A stretch of 64,000 nucleotides of DNA from Paragonimus westermani (taxonomy: Eukaryota > Platyhelminthes > Trematoda > Plagiorchiida > Troglotrematidae), in assembly GCA_008508345.1 (NCBI GenBank), contig QNGE01000274.1, positions 1 through 64,000 on the forward strand, read 5' to 3'. The translations under genes were made by a program, and so were the position numbers. Positions 34,690 to 46,153 of this stretch are shown piece after piece (the first letter of the stretch is position 1; each line of letters starts with the position of its first letter). The notes under the pieces were generated by a model. The model was not told where the DNA came from. It saw nothing but the letters and a program-made list of their open reading frames with translations, and ran no database searches.

Positions 34690-35330
34690 CCTTAACCACT
34701 GATATCCGCTGCCTTACTGAAACACAGCTTCATGTTCCAGTTAGGAGTGCACAGTGTGCTTGTATGGAATCACTACGACTCAAGCCACTGGCCATGCAGG
34801 TTTTTGAATTACCCTAAGCGCATAAGTACAGAGAGCGCCAATTGACTAGCTATCTTTCAACAGCTGTCTTCAAGCTATCAAACTGAAAGGTACTGTTGGT
34901 ACACTGTTGATGTGGCGCATTCCTTCACAAACTACATTTCAGATGCAGTCAAACGTGATTTTTATTAGTTGCTCAACTTTTGCACACTGTCCGGCGTACA
35001 GAAATTGAAGTACCAAACGGGGACCTCATCGCTCAGGTGGAAGGCTGTGTCAACAAACATGATTTACCTGGCCTACTTCCTTACGACACTGATCGAACAG
35101 ATAACGGTGTTTCGTGCAGCTGTGTAGTGATAACGGCCTGTCGCTAGCAATTATCAATCCTCGACGTTCTAGACTTCAATGAGTCAACTGTTAATTCTGT
35201 CACTGAGCCAGTCATGAACATAGATTAACCAAATAGCCGTTAGCTTTCACTAGTTTGGATGTTTCCAAAATTTTAATTTAATATGGTGCACCTCGGTAGA
35301 TTTTGATCACGCACTGGCACCTGTTTAGTT
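34690..35330 (+). pseudogene. RTE-like endonuclease domain remnant
   Basis: Recognisable pieces are IRCLTETQLHVP at 34,702-34,740 (the CLSETR motif), and GDLIAQVEGCVNKHDLPGLL with DTDRTDNG at 35,019-35,115 (the GDLNAQ and RTDNG motifs, Asn changed to Ile in the first). Stops interrupt it. Confidence 0.75.
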
Positions 35331-35639
35331 TACTGTATGTTTTGGTCTTCAAACAAAACTTGACGCATTCGAACCAGTAGGGAAACAAGCAACTTATGCT
35401 CACCAGAGCGCACTGGTCTTTAGTCCAGAACTACATCCGTCAATTAGGTTAAAGCTTGTTTTTTCTCCAGGTAATGTAGATGAGCATTGTCCACCTCAGA
35501 TTGTCCGTTTGCCCTGGCTACGGTCGCAGAAGCTCGAAATGGCAGTTCGAGAGGGACAATATCCCTCTACATTAAGGAGGTGAATGAAAGATATATTTCG
35601 CGAATGTCCACTTTATAGATGGGAGCTCACTGTCCGTAA

Positions 35640-36950
35640 AAGAGTTGACGGCTACGCTACCAAATCTCCGGATCAACGACCTTTTTCCAGATGACCTGAG
35701 GGTGGCTAAAATCATAATCCCTTTTAGAGACCGTTCACCCGCTTAATGTGTAAATTGGAAAGGGATTAGTTGATTCCTACGGCGCCGACGTTGCTTGCAG
35801 CCACTAAACGTCGTAGAATAAACGGAACTTGTGAAAAGCGTATACTTGAAGAACAACCCGAGTTTCGCTCAGGTGGTGACTACATTGGTAACATCTTCAC
35901 ACTCAGTCAAGTAACTGAACTCAATCAATGATACTGAGCCAACAGTTGTTGCTATTTTGGGCAACGAAAAGACCCGTGTTTCATTTGGCAGGGATTCGCT
36001 GTGCGACCATCAATGGAGGGATGGTGTGACAAGAAAATAATTGAACATGTTTAAGGGATTTGCTGTCAGACCACGGATAAGATTAGGATCTACGGCAGGA
36101 TTTCGCCTACCTTTGGCTTCCCAGATAAGGTGCATTTAGACTGTCCAGCCCTCTTATTCCTGTTCAGCTTTGTAGTAGATAAGGTCCCAAAGTGCGTCTG
36201 AGAATCTAACGGTGTGCAGCAACTCTCATGCATTCGACTACAAGACAGAAAGTATGCGAAAGACACTGCCCTGATAAGTGAAAATCCATAGAGGATCCAG
36301 AACATCTCAGAAAGATTACAGGCTTCAGTTTATCGATTTGGTTGAGTCCTCACATCCATTGTGCACAAGGTGCTGCTGGACGATTGGCAAGACTCTGCGC
36401 CTGTTCACACTTTTCACGGTTAGCAGTTGGGAGTAGTCGAAAAATTAAAGTACCTTGGGAGCTGCATCACTGTTGGTGGAATGTCCGATGAGATCACAAG
36501 TTAGCCGAGGCTCTAATGATACTTATGAACTCAAGCTATTCGTAGCTTGTACAGGACCTCAGTTTATCAGTGAAGAGCCGAGTGCGCAATCCCATTGTGA
36601 AGAATGTCTTACCGCACGTCTGGAGATCTTGGTCTATCTCGGCGGATGAAGTCCACAGAGTGTCTGTTTTCTGCCGTTGGGAGCTCCGAGGCATTAAATG
36701 CGTGTGGCGTGCACATCGTGTTAGCAGTAGCGCAGTCCGTCGAGGTGTTTTGGGAGTGGATATTGTTAGTCATTTCCTGAGCACACTGATTTCGTCTCAC
36801 AGGCTTCGTTGTCTTGGCCATATCTTGCGATTGTTGGTGCATTGTCTGCAACACCTTGCCTAACTTGCGAGTGGTTGGGCTAGTAGTGGCAGTACGGTAG
36901 CTAGCGTATGATTTGAGTTCAGGATATGGGGTCAGCCATCTTGATGCTTA
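35640..36950 (+). pseudogene. RTE-like reverse transcriptase and C-terminal region remnant
   Basis: In order: DDLRVAKIIIPF at about 35,690; EEQPEFRSGGDYIGNIFTLS at about 35,848-35,910 (EEQAGFRPGRGCIDQIFTLR in active copies); YGRISPTFGFPDKVHLDCPA with LLFLFSFVVDKV at about 36,092-36,190; YAKDTAL at 36,252-36,272, where the catalytic YADD has become YAKD; KYLGSCITVGGMSDEITS at 36,448-36,500; and a decayed tail with SVF...LRGI and RLTGFVVLAIS-like remains to 36,860. The lost aspartate alone would inactivate it. Confidence 0.85.
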
Positions 36951-37171
36951 ATTCAGTATGGTGTTCCTGACATTCTGTCCAGGTTTCGAAGGACAGTGAG
37001 CAACTCCGGCTGAGAACGCCATCTGATACGGCGAAGAATAGATTCAATGGCACTGGTGTTGCAAATATCTGCGTGCATCGGTGTAACTTCTTTATCCACA
37101 CTTTACAACTTCTTCACTCTTTACTCTAAACAGTGACTTCTTTTTCGCCCATAACATGGCAATTTTTTCAG

Positions 37172-37204
37172 TTCAAGTATTCATTACGCGCTGAAAGCAT
37201 ACAG
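37172..37204 (+). CDS. Micro-exon candidate, 33 nt
   Basis: A pyrimidine tract ending in TTTTTTCAG is followed by 33 bases and a CAG/GTAAAA donor. The 33 bases are open in phase 0 (FKYSLRAESIQ). Symmetrical micro-exons are common in schistosome secreted-protein genes, which is the only reason to list this; no neighbouring exon was identified. Confidence 0.18.
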
Positions 37205-38734
37205 GTAAAAATAATATTCTCCGGAAGGCAATTTAAATTTTTCTAGATATTCCCAGATATTTAGTCAGAAAATTCCACCATAACAAATTTAATTGCTTCC
37301 GTTAGATGTACTTGTTCGGTTTGTTTTCTTAAAACATATAAGATGATTCGTGATACGTTCACGAGTGTGTATATGCTGCTGTGCACCTAACCGATCGATG
37401 TAAATGACTGAACAGTACATAACGCGCAAATAGTTGTTTATCACCTTAACTAAGTTAACAGCTGAAGCTGACTTAGTTAATGTTTTAGTGGTAGACTCAA
37501 ACGAGTCAAGAGGTGTTGGGGAAAATGCAAGAGTCCGCAAACAAGCTTACTGATATGCCAGTTTTTATAACTTTATGTGCTAATAAGCTTATGGATAGAA
37601 ATTGAGCTCCTTACAGGGGTTAACGGGTGCACTGCTGGTGACTATCAACAAAGGAATTCGAATGAATTGCTGAGAATTAATCAAAATACCACATTTACGG
37701 TATGGCGTCAATAGCATTCAACTGAACAGGTTTGAGCTCATGATTATTCATTGTTACAGATGTAACTGTTCCAGGCAGAGGTTTGAAAACAAGAAATTTG
37801 GTATGGTGGAAAATTCTACGGTACTGCCGATTTGATCTGACAAAGCAAACAAAAGTATTTTGGGTAAAAATTTGGAAAACTAACGTGAACGGTTAGGATA
37901 GTCATTATCCAATCTTCCAATAATTATCGAGAGCGTTGCAGCCAAACGCGCAAGCAATCAAGCCATACAGTTTAATTCGTCTCATTTTGAGAAAATAAAA
38001 CATGAGGGATTCACCTAGCCAGAAAAGTATGTGCAAAATCTGTTAACCTCCTTCCTCAGCGACTGGTTCTCCACGTGTTTCATTCGACTGAGATGTTCAG
38101 TACCGTCTTGTTGTTCAGAAGGTATCAGTGGTGATGGTAGTTTTCGATTATACTAGTATTATTATGGGTAAAATGGACCAGTTTATCTTATTCAGCGCTC
38201 AGAATTGACACTGGTAAGCTGAAATTGTATTTTCTTATGGGTAAGTTATCCTAAGTTTTCTGTACTACTGTACACTGTGTCTTCTGTATTGAGTGAGGTC
38301 TTCAAATTCAATTAGTGAAACGACTCGTACATTGCTTCAAATTTTGGATACGGTCTTATGAATAAGTTTTTCACATAGCACGCGACACCAGTTTTTTCTA
38401 GCAGTAGCACATTAATTCCGTGAAAACTTTGAGTACATGAAATGGCAGTGAATAAACACTGCTTTTACAGGAAAAAATTAACCCGCACGTTCATGCAAAA
38501 TTTTGAGGTCAGTGTTGAAAGCAGATGGTGTTGGGTATGTTTGACCAAAACGGGGCTCGATGGCTCTGAGCACTCTACTACATGGCAACAATGTTCAAGC
38601 AAGTTATGGTCGTCCAATCATCGTTGATCAGCAGAAGGCGGAAGACGGATTAATTTCACTCGTCTTATACCGTTCAAGCAATACTAAAGCTTAGTTCGTT
38701 GCCTCAATAACAGAGCGATGAACAATTATACCGA
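37205..38734. other. No feature recognised
   Basis: Chance frames only; no repeat or coding motif seen. Confidence 0.35.
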
Positions 38735-38930
38735 AACGTCAAGTTTCAATGAAAATTTGATGATAGCTCTTGCATTTACACAGACGTTCCACCCAGTCTA
38801 TTTAGAAAACACTAAAAAGGAGTTCTGCTTCCCTAGGAGCTCATGTTGGTAGAGGTTCATGCTACAGTCCGGATGCAAACAGTTGCCGAGTTCGTAGCAC
38901 TTAACCCTGGTGAACAGTATACCACTAATT
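38735..38930 (-). repeat. tRNA-like SINE, very degenerate, copy 6
   Basis: On the plus strand the order tail (TTGCATTTACACAGACGTTC), hammerhead remnant (AACACTAAAAAGGAGTTCTGC then GGAGCTCATGTTGG) and head (GTCCGGATGCAAAC) follows the family in minus orientation, with many substitutions. The core is no longer recognisable as functional. Confidence 0.5.
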
Positions 38931-39379
38931 CCACAATAGGCATGGCCAAATGGTCAAACACAAATGGTCTAAAGACGACAAAACTGGAGCATCGTTTGTC
39001 TTTTCGAAGAGGGCTAGATAAGTTTAAGAGTACGAAAACTGACACCATCTGTCATTAAAGTTCTAGTTCACTAGTCAAAGCTACCACTCTCTATCAGGCT
39101 AGGGTGCTGACCAGATGAAATTTCCAATCAACGATCTTGAATGAAAAGGGCCATATGATCAGAGATGGATAAGATAGTGGTTTGTGCAGGGCGACACCAG
39201 GGATGAAGCTCACCTTTATCCTTCTGTAATTTCAAAAGTACTGCCCGGTCACTGCCTACAAGACAAGTTTCCGAGTATCCACGCTTCACACTTCGCTTGT
39301 TACCGGTCAATTCAAACCCCTCCAAAATGAGTGCAGCATTGTTTGTCCAGTTGAAAGGCGTGTTCGTGTATGCATTTAC

Positions 39380-39590
39380 TTGTTGTTCGGCGTGAATTAA
39401 GCATCTGAACAGGATGATGAAGGCGTGCCATCTAGAGTAGTCAAGACTAGAAGAGGGCGAATCTACAACAAGCGTGAATGTCGCTCGCCAAACTAGAATG
39501 AATGGATCAATCTCGTGGGAAAGCTTTCGTCCACCATCGAGATAAGTCTACCACCGCATTCTCGCATTAGCTGAGAGAGGTGTGGTACAA
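39380..39590 (-). mobile_element. Possible RTE-like LINE C-terminal fragment
   Basis: A minus-strand frame reads YLDGGRKLSHEIDPFILVW and then RATFTLVVD and SRWHAFIILF, which follows the spacing of the RTE motif YLGSCIS..SxEIxxRIxKARLAFxNLRHL and the later VRSVLLYG. The similarity is partial and the fragment is short. Confidence 0.3.
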
Positions 39591-41117
39591 TCACATAATT
39601 AAAAGTTCTTTCCATAAATTAGGTTGGTTTGTGCTTGGCAAGCCCATGGCCAAAACTCAATATATCTTGTCACCCTAGTTACACACCTGCCAAAAATCGG
39701 TTGCAATTTATTTGATTAAAAGTTAACGTATATTATTAGAGAAGGAGAGCTGATATGTAAAACTTTACCTGTTACCGAAAGACGGACGTGATGTTTGTCA
39801 ATCTGTAGCCTTAATATTCAAGCCGAAAATGAAGCCTTCATCTATCTGGACGTTCTTTCTTGAAAAAATTCAGCATTCTGAATTAAAAACTTGGAAAAGC
39901 CCTAGAAATCTTAGTTGGATTGAACCCCCCCCACACACGCAAGTACTGAGAAGAAGACCACGTACTGGTTGAGGTAAGCAGTTCTTATTCATGTGACGAG
40001 AAGCCGACTTTATAGATGTACAACGGTATTAAAGAAACCTCAGCCTGTTATTCGCTGGTCGTATTGGCACACACGAAGTCACGAATTTTAAGTTAATTGA
40101 CGCAATACAGAACCAACAGATTAGCAAGAAACGGAAATCATAACATAGAGACTGATCGTTCACTCCTGATGCGGTATCTTTAACGCGGCATTTAGATTGG
40201 CACCTTGCCAGATCTTCTGTTGTGCCAAGGTTTGGATAAGCGGTGAAACGAGTAGACTTTCACCAGAAGAACTCTGTCCCTCACGTAATCTACTAGGTCA
40301 CTTGCAGTTGCGGGGACTTGTACATTCGGACAAAAGACCGAACTTTACAAGATAAGAGGGAGCGCATCCCCTTACTTGCAAAGAATGACTTAGCTCAGAT
40401 CAGGAAACAGAACATTAGTCCGGCGTCTTTGACCGAGAAACACTTAATCATCACCGTATCCCTCGTGATCTTATTAGGCATTCGCAATCCTAATTTGTTG
40501 ACCTTTTCTGAGGCGTGTTAATCGAACGTCGGGCATCCGTCTTCTGTTGGCAAGACGTGCTGACGCGATCAATTTGGTTGCCGTGAGAGCAGAACGCTTT
40601 ACCCAGCATGAATGCATCCATGCAACGTTCGTTCATTTCACTGTTTAGTTGTCGTGCTCTAAACCTGCTTAATTGAATGTTTTATGTAACCGACTGATCA
40701 AAATGAACGAATTGTTCGCATCTGGCGATGTACGTCTTCTTGCTGTCTTGATGAGCACTTATTAGAGGCTGTCCTTCGTTTTGGTTCGAAGATAAGTGTA
40801 TGTAGCCTATATACTAGTTGCTGGTGATCAGGAAACTGAATCATTCCTCAGAAACCATTGCCTGATTAGGTCTGAGGCGGTGCTGAGGGCTGCGTGAGGT
40901 GAGCACGTCCAGTTAGTATAAAATTGCTGCCCATGTGTGAAATCTGTCTCTGAAGGATTCAAAGCAGAATGGAGCTTCTTGGTTTGAGCGCAAGCCCATT
41001 CGTTCACGTAAATGACCACTTAGATAGGTTTTCTTAGCGAAACGGTAAAAAAGGGCTAGCCGTAATTTGGAACACTGGGTTCCCTTTGCGAAGTTCATTC
41101 GTTCATAAAGAAGACAT
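39591..41117. other. No feature recognised
   Basis: Includes a short C run at about 39,926-39,933. No gene or repeat recognised. Confidence 0.35.
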
Positions 41118-41430
41118 TGCGGTAAGTTAATATTTCGCTTACACTCAACAGTCGCAAACTCAAATCATGTAAATTGTATATGACAGACAGGGTAAACGGG
41201 GTGTGGATACGCACACACTCACACCACGTATTATGTCATCAATATCAGGGCAACCAGATGTGTTATGCACATAGCTCTGTCTGGTGAGGTCTGATCAACA
41301 TAGCTTTGCTGTGGGTCAGTAGCTGCGGGTTCTGACTGCGTAACGCTACTTTGAATGAGCTGAATGGGTCAACTTGGTGACCTGTTACAAAGACGTGTCT
41401 AGTAATCGGTGATTCGGAATTTCGGGTAAT
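41118..41430 (+). repeat. Left arm of near-perfect inverted repeat
   Basis: Pairs base for base with 42,742-43,054. The only difference is 41,422 against 42,750. The arm starts TGCGGTAAGTTAATATTTCG. Past 41,430 similarity continues inward but at only about three in four bases. Confidence 0.97.
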
Positions 41431-42741
41431 AGGTTCACCTGCTTCAGATTGTTGCCACAGTTTATTTTAACCATTTCCGGACGCTAATCATTGATTTATT
41501 CTGCCTATGTGAACGTCACTGCAACCACAAGTGAACAGGTGGACAAGGTGAAAGACAGAACAGTTAAACAAACTGTGTCCGCGATTATTTATAACTGGTC
41601 CTTTAGTGGTGTAAGCCAAGCGTAATTGGGCAGCCGCGTGCACACGGTATAGTGCAGAATTCAATTTCTGCCTGATGTCGTTTGTCAGGTAATCCTGTTT
41701 GATTTGCAGGAATTGAAGTACATTCGCCTTCTAAGCGGCTTGAACTGGCTTATTGCGCTTATTTAGCAGGCTGTGACTATCTATGAACTTTTCAGAGTAT
41801 CCATTTGCTAATAACTTTTTTCGCGGCATCTGTTGCTACATCTGCGGCTTATTACGGATACAAATACACCCGGACTTATGAAATCGCGCCTTGACAATAC
41901 CCCGTGCATATACTGTTGGAGCAAAGCCGGAAAAATAGATATCGACCGTCTCATGTTGCTTTCGATGGACCGGTCGTTGAAATGTCTCTTCATGACGCCT
42001 GGTGATGACTACGGCTAGGAAAGCCAAAGTGCGGTTTGATTAAATCGCGTAAGACAAAAACAGGTTCCTGGGGACAGAGTCAAAGAATATCCGTAAGAAT
42101 CAAAATATAATTAAAATACCGCTTATACCATAAGGACTCAGCAATATTATCTAAGGCCTGTCACTTTACCATTTCCAGGATGATGTCGGCTAATGTTGGA
42201 TCTAACGTACTATCTATCGTCACTCTGTCTACTTGTCTGTAAGAAAGGCATTTAAAAATGAACAGGATGATTTTTGTGCAGATTAATATGGGCTGATTAG
42301 GATGACCAAGTGGAACTCTTGAGTCAGTTTTAGCTGGAAATAAAGTCACATAAAAATTCAGAAATCTCAAAAAGGGGAACGGTAGTAGAAAAGGAATCAG
42401 CGTCAATGGAATACGTAGCTTGAGAAATCACTGGCAGGCAATATACCGTCTCTGCTATGTAAAAGGAATCTATTGGACAACGGGGGATATCACTTCTCGA
42501 ATGGGGTCGAGATTGTCAACAAGCCATCGAGCAAAATTGTGGTACGATGAATTGTTCATACACGAAATTAGGCGCTGAGCTTTCCAAATTGCTCGTAACG
42601 TTGTGTTATTCTCAAATCATTTATCGCAAAATTTCTGACATTAGCGTTGCGAACGGTTTCCCTGGAAAGGTTTTCAAACTGGATACGACACACCGGTGGT
42701 TAAAGCAGATGATGGCACAGTAATCTTAAGCAAGCGAATCT

Positions 42742-43054
42742 ATTACCCGGAATTCCGAATCACCGATTACTAGACACGTCTTTGTAACAGGTCACCAAGT
42801 TGACCCATTCAGCTCATTCAAAGTAGCGTTACGCAGTCAGAACCCGCAGCTACTGACCCACAGCAAAGCTATGTTGATCAGACCTCACCAGACAGAGCTA
42901 TGTGCATAACACATCTGGTTGCCCTGATATTGATGACATAATACGTGGTGTGAGTGTGTGCGTATCCACACCCCGTTTACCCTGTCTGTCATATACAATT
43001 TACATGATTTGAGTTTGCGACTGTTGAGTGTAAGCGAAATATTAACTTACCGCA
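42742..43054 (-). repeat. Right arm of near-perfect inverted repeat
   Basis: Reverse complement of 41,118-41,430. The flanks outside the two arms (ending AAGACAT on the left, starting TCATGC on the right) are unrelated. Confidence 0.97.
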
Positions 43055-45957
43055 TCATGCAGCGTACAAAAATCTCTAACTGGTTTAAAAATATTCCAGA
43101 ACACAACTTGCAGAGGTGTGATAAATAATTCGCCCACCCGACAAAAATGGGAAATTGAAGTTATTGCCAACCCCTACGTTATAAGTGTCTTTCATGCTGA
43201 TTACCAGGAGGCGGTTACAGGCTTTAAAGCGGGACAGTTCACAGTTTGAATGTAGAGCTAGAAATCAGTGAGAAAACCGAGAGTACCAATTGTGAGACAA
43301 GAACATCATTTCTGTTGATATGGAAATGCGAATCACCCCGTAGATTTTTCCGGCTTCTCATAGACTCAGAATATCAAAGTTAAAACTATCTGTTTGCTTA
43401 CAGTTTTGGAAATTTTAATGTAAGTGAATTGCTCTTATTTGTAGTAACTTCTAACATCTACCTTTAGATCGTTAGTACCATTTGTGAACCCGTGGATGTT
43501 GACAAAACTATTAATCATTCTGCTGGTGTATACTGAACAGAATGGCTTAGAAGTATCACAGTGTCTTGGAACAAAACCAATTTTTCAGATAACGTATGGT
43601 CTGTAAATAACAGAAGTTTCGGACCTAGTCTAAACCAAACATGTTGTTCACTGTCAACATAGTCGATGCTATTCCGTCGCGTAATACTATTTAAGTGTGT
43701 TAATCAAAACTATCCTGGTAAAAGCTTGGGATGTGTATATGATAGTTTCAACGCGATCAGTAACCAACGTGAAATGGAGTTTCGTGCGTTCAGTTCTCTT
43801 CAGTCTACTCAAATGCGCTGCATGATGGGGAGTAAAATGTGCTTAGATTTAAACAGAGCAAATATGAATAACAGCTCTCTGATTGACTGAGTGTGACAGG
43901 CATTACAAAAAATTCGTCTTGGCAAAAAGATGCTACCTTTAGGTACTGTCTGATAAAGTCATAAGATTCCTAACGAGTCTATCTCGGATTTCAGTAGCCA
44001 TAGTTTTACAGTTCATTCTATTGTCTGCTTAAAAGTTTGTGGGCAGGATAGTCACATTTTGAGCTACTTTCATATTTCTGGCAAATATACTTTCATCCTT
44101 TTGAGTGATTCGAAACCCACGGGTGATCAGCTTGTTAACTGTTGGAGTGATTGCTAGCACTCGTGGCTTGCAAAGGTCTATCCTATGCCAACTATTGTTA
44201 ATTTGTTCCTTCATCAATTAGTCAACATTCTTAGGTACCATAAACCGTCGGCATTAAAATTTGTTGGTCAGAACAATGTCCGGAGAATGTGAACGTATTG
44301 AAGAACGATTTGGGATTGTCATATATCGTAGTAAATGGATAGTCATTCACCGTTTAACACTATAATGTATGTGAGCATACGTCCTTGCCTCCAGCAATGT
44401 GGTGGATACTACCTTGTTATTATAAATCCATGAAGCTCTGTTTGCGGAGGACGTACACTTAGTTCGTGCACAAAAACTTTAAGCGGTAGTATTTGCAGCT
44501 GTGGGTAGATAAAGTACAGAAGACATTTTATCTCGTTGAAGCAAGTTATGTCAGCTTCTATCCTGGAGCCTTCTCCATTGTACCCAGTTTCATAGTCTCT
44601 CCCTGTCTTAAAGAAAACTCACAGGCTCCCTGTTTTGCTGCTTTGAATTATTTGGCAAATATTGAAGTTGTTTTGAGGTAGACCTTGTGAGGAGCAATAG
44701 GCACAGGAAGGCTGTCTACACAGGCTGATTGCAGTTACCGTATCGATCTTCGATGTATTACAGGCCTTACGGTTTGCTCCTACTCATGGCTAACAGAATT
44801 AGCCACTGAACATGACATCTACCAACAGGTACATTTCTTAGCGAGTGGAACTGGATCATTCACACTGACCGCCATGGCTGAACCGACTGGGTTTTTCGTA
44901 GCTTCACTGGGTCTGCACTAACCCTCGCACAACCACTTGCACTAGATATCTAGCACCACACGTTTGTAGGGCATCTTCCTAATCCTATCTGCTAGATAAT
45001 GAGGTGTCCTTTTTGTCAGCCTTATATTTCAATGTGATTAACTTGACGGTTTACCAGTAATTTTGCGTACACCTTTTAGTCATACAAATCAACTTGGTTT
45101 TCGTGTGTATACCTCGTCCAGTTTACCTTGCTGTTCAGTCGGCATATGGACCTTAGCACACACGCAACCGTTCTTCTCGATCAAGTGATTGCTTATTACC
45201 AGGAATAGTGTTTTAATCACCTTTTAAAACTTTGAGTAACTTCCGAAATTGACATTCTTGCACCACTGAATCAGTGAGGCTCAGAATCATCGTCCGTGTT
45301 CAATTCCGAGACCACATACCCAGTATGAATCGAAAAAAAATGCAAAAATAACTTCGAGAAATTAGACATATAGCGGAACAGCTCATTAATTCGCAAATTT
45401 CGGTATGCATTTCGAAGTCCGATCACAAGCGTGTGTTCAATCAAAAAAATTCGACTCAACAGGTAATTTGTTTGCTCTTAGAATTTATCAGGAAACTTAC
45501 CGTCACACTTGAACACATTAATCTTGCATGGTAGACTTAACTCATCATCTGCTCAGAGCTAGTTTGTTCACCGGAACTTCCCGTGCCAAAAGTTTCTAGT
45601 TTCAACTGTCTTTGAGTGCTTCCTGCCACCGAGGACTGGCATGTCTTCGTTTTTGGATCCTCGTATAATACTCGGTGACGCCAGGATGGAGGTTTTGATT
45701 AATTGCCCCTGTCGTATATCCATAAAATAACCCTGGTTTTTAACTGAACTTCCAACCCAGAAATTACCTTTTGCAGTATTTACTTCTATAGTGGACGTTG
45801 TGCATCTTCCTTAAACCAGAGTCTATGCATTTTGAGATGCGTTCGATATTGTAGTTGGAATAATTATAGATACAATACACAACAACATACATACAATAAT
45901 GTATGTGTAGTAGCGCGTCACGTTAACGTGAACCTTGTGTTCTTGTTGTACTTTCAG
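43055..45957. other. No feature recognised
   Basis: Chance frames only, for example at 43,666-43,890 and 44,493-44,681 on the plus strand; neither has splice signals on both sides or a known motif. Confidence 0.35.
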
Positions 45958-46153
45958 ATTGTTTCGAACGGTTTAGCAGAACCCACCAAGTTAGAACAAA
46001 CTCTCATCGTTCCAGAATGTCTTAGAAAAGTTTACACAAAATCACAGAAAGGAAGCAGTCAAAATATGTTGAAATGTTTGGCGTCTGAAACCAGAAGGTT
46101 CCTGTTCCACCCAGTGGAAGTTCGAACGTGCAAGACACTGTTTAAAATATCAG
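45958..46153 (+). CDS. Candidate internal exon
   Basis: A strong acceptor (TTCTTGTTGTACTTTCAG) is followed by 196 bases, open for 65 codons plus one base, and a CAG/GTGAAT donor at 46,154. The peptide has GLAEPTKLEQTLIVPECLRK, two Cys more, and FLFHPVEVRTCKTLF. I recognise no family. Together with the exon at 25,056 this has the best paired splice signals among the unnamed candidates. Confidence 0.3.

Larger units (their letters stand above)
34560..37130 (+). mobile_element. RTE-like non-LTR retrotransposon, near full length, degenerate
   Basis: A single plus-strand element can be followed from the endonuclease (about 34,690-35,330) through the reverse transcriptase (about 35,680-36,470) to the conserved C-terminal region (36,440-36,860) and the 3' tail motif DTAKNRFN near 37,020. 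It carries many stops and frameshifts, so it cannot be active. The domain order, the GRVY-type C-terminal region and the terminal KNRSQW-like motif fit the RTE-like LINEs abundant in trematodes (SR2 and its relatives are the usual schistosome comparison). Confidence 0.85.
41118..43054. mobile_element. Long inverted repeat structure, possible foldback or TIR element
   Basis: Two 313-bp arms in opposite orientation enclose a 1,311-bp spacer. The arms differ at a single position and have no indels. I see no transposase motif in the spacer, where only short overlapping frames on both strands occur (41,808-42,027). No convincing target-site duplication flanks the arms. It may be a non-autonomous element with long terminal inverted repeats, a local inverted duplication, or an assembly artefact. 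Confidence 0.6.
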
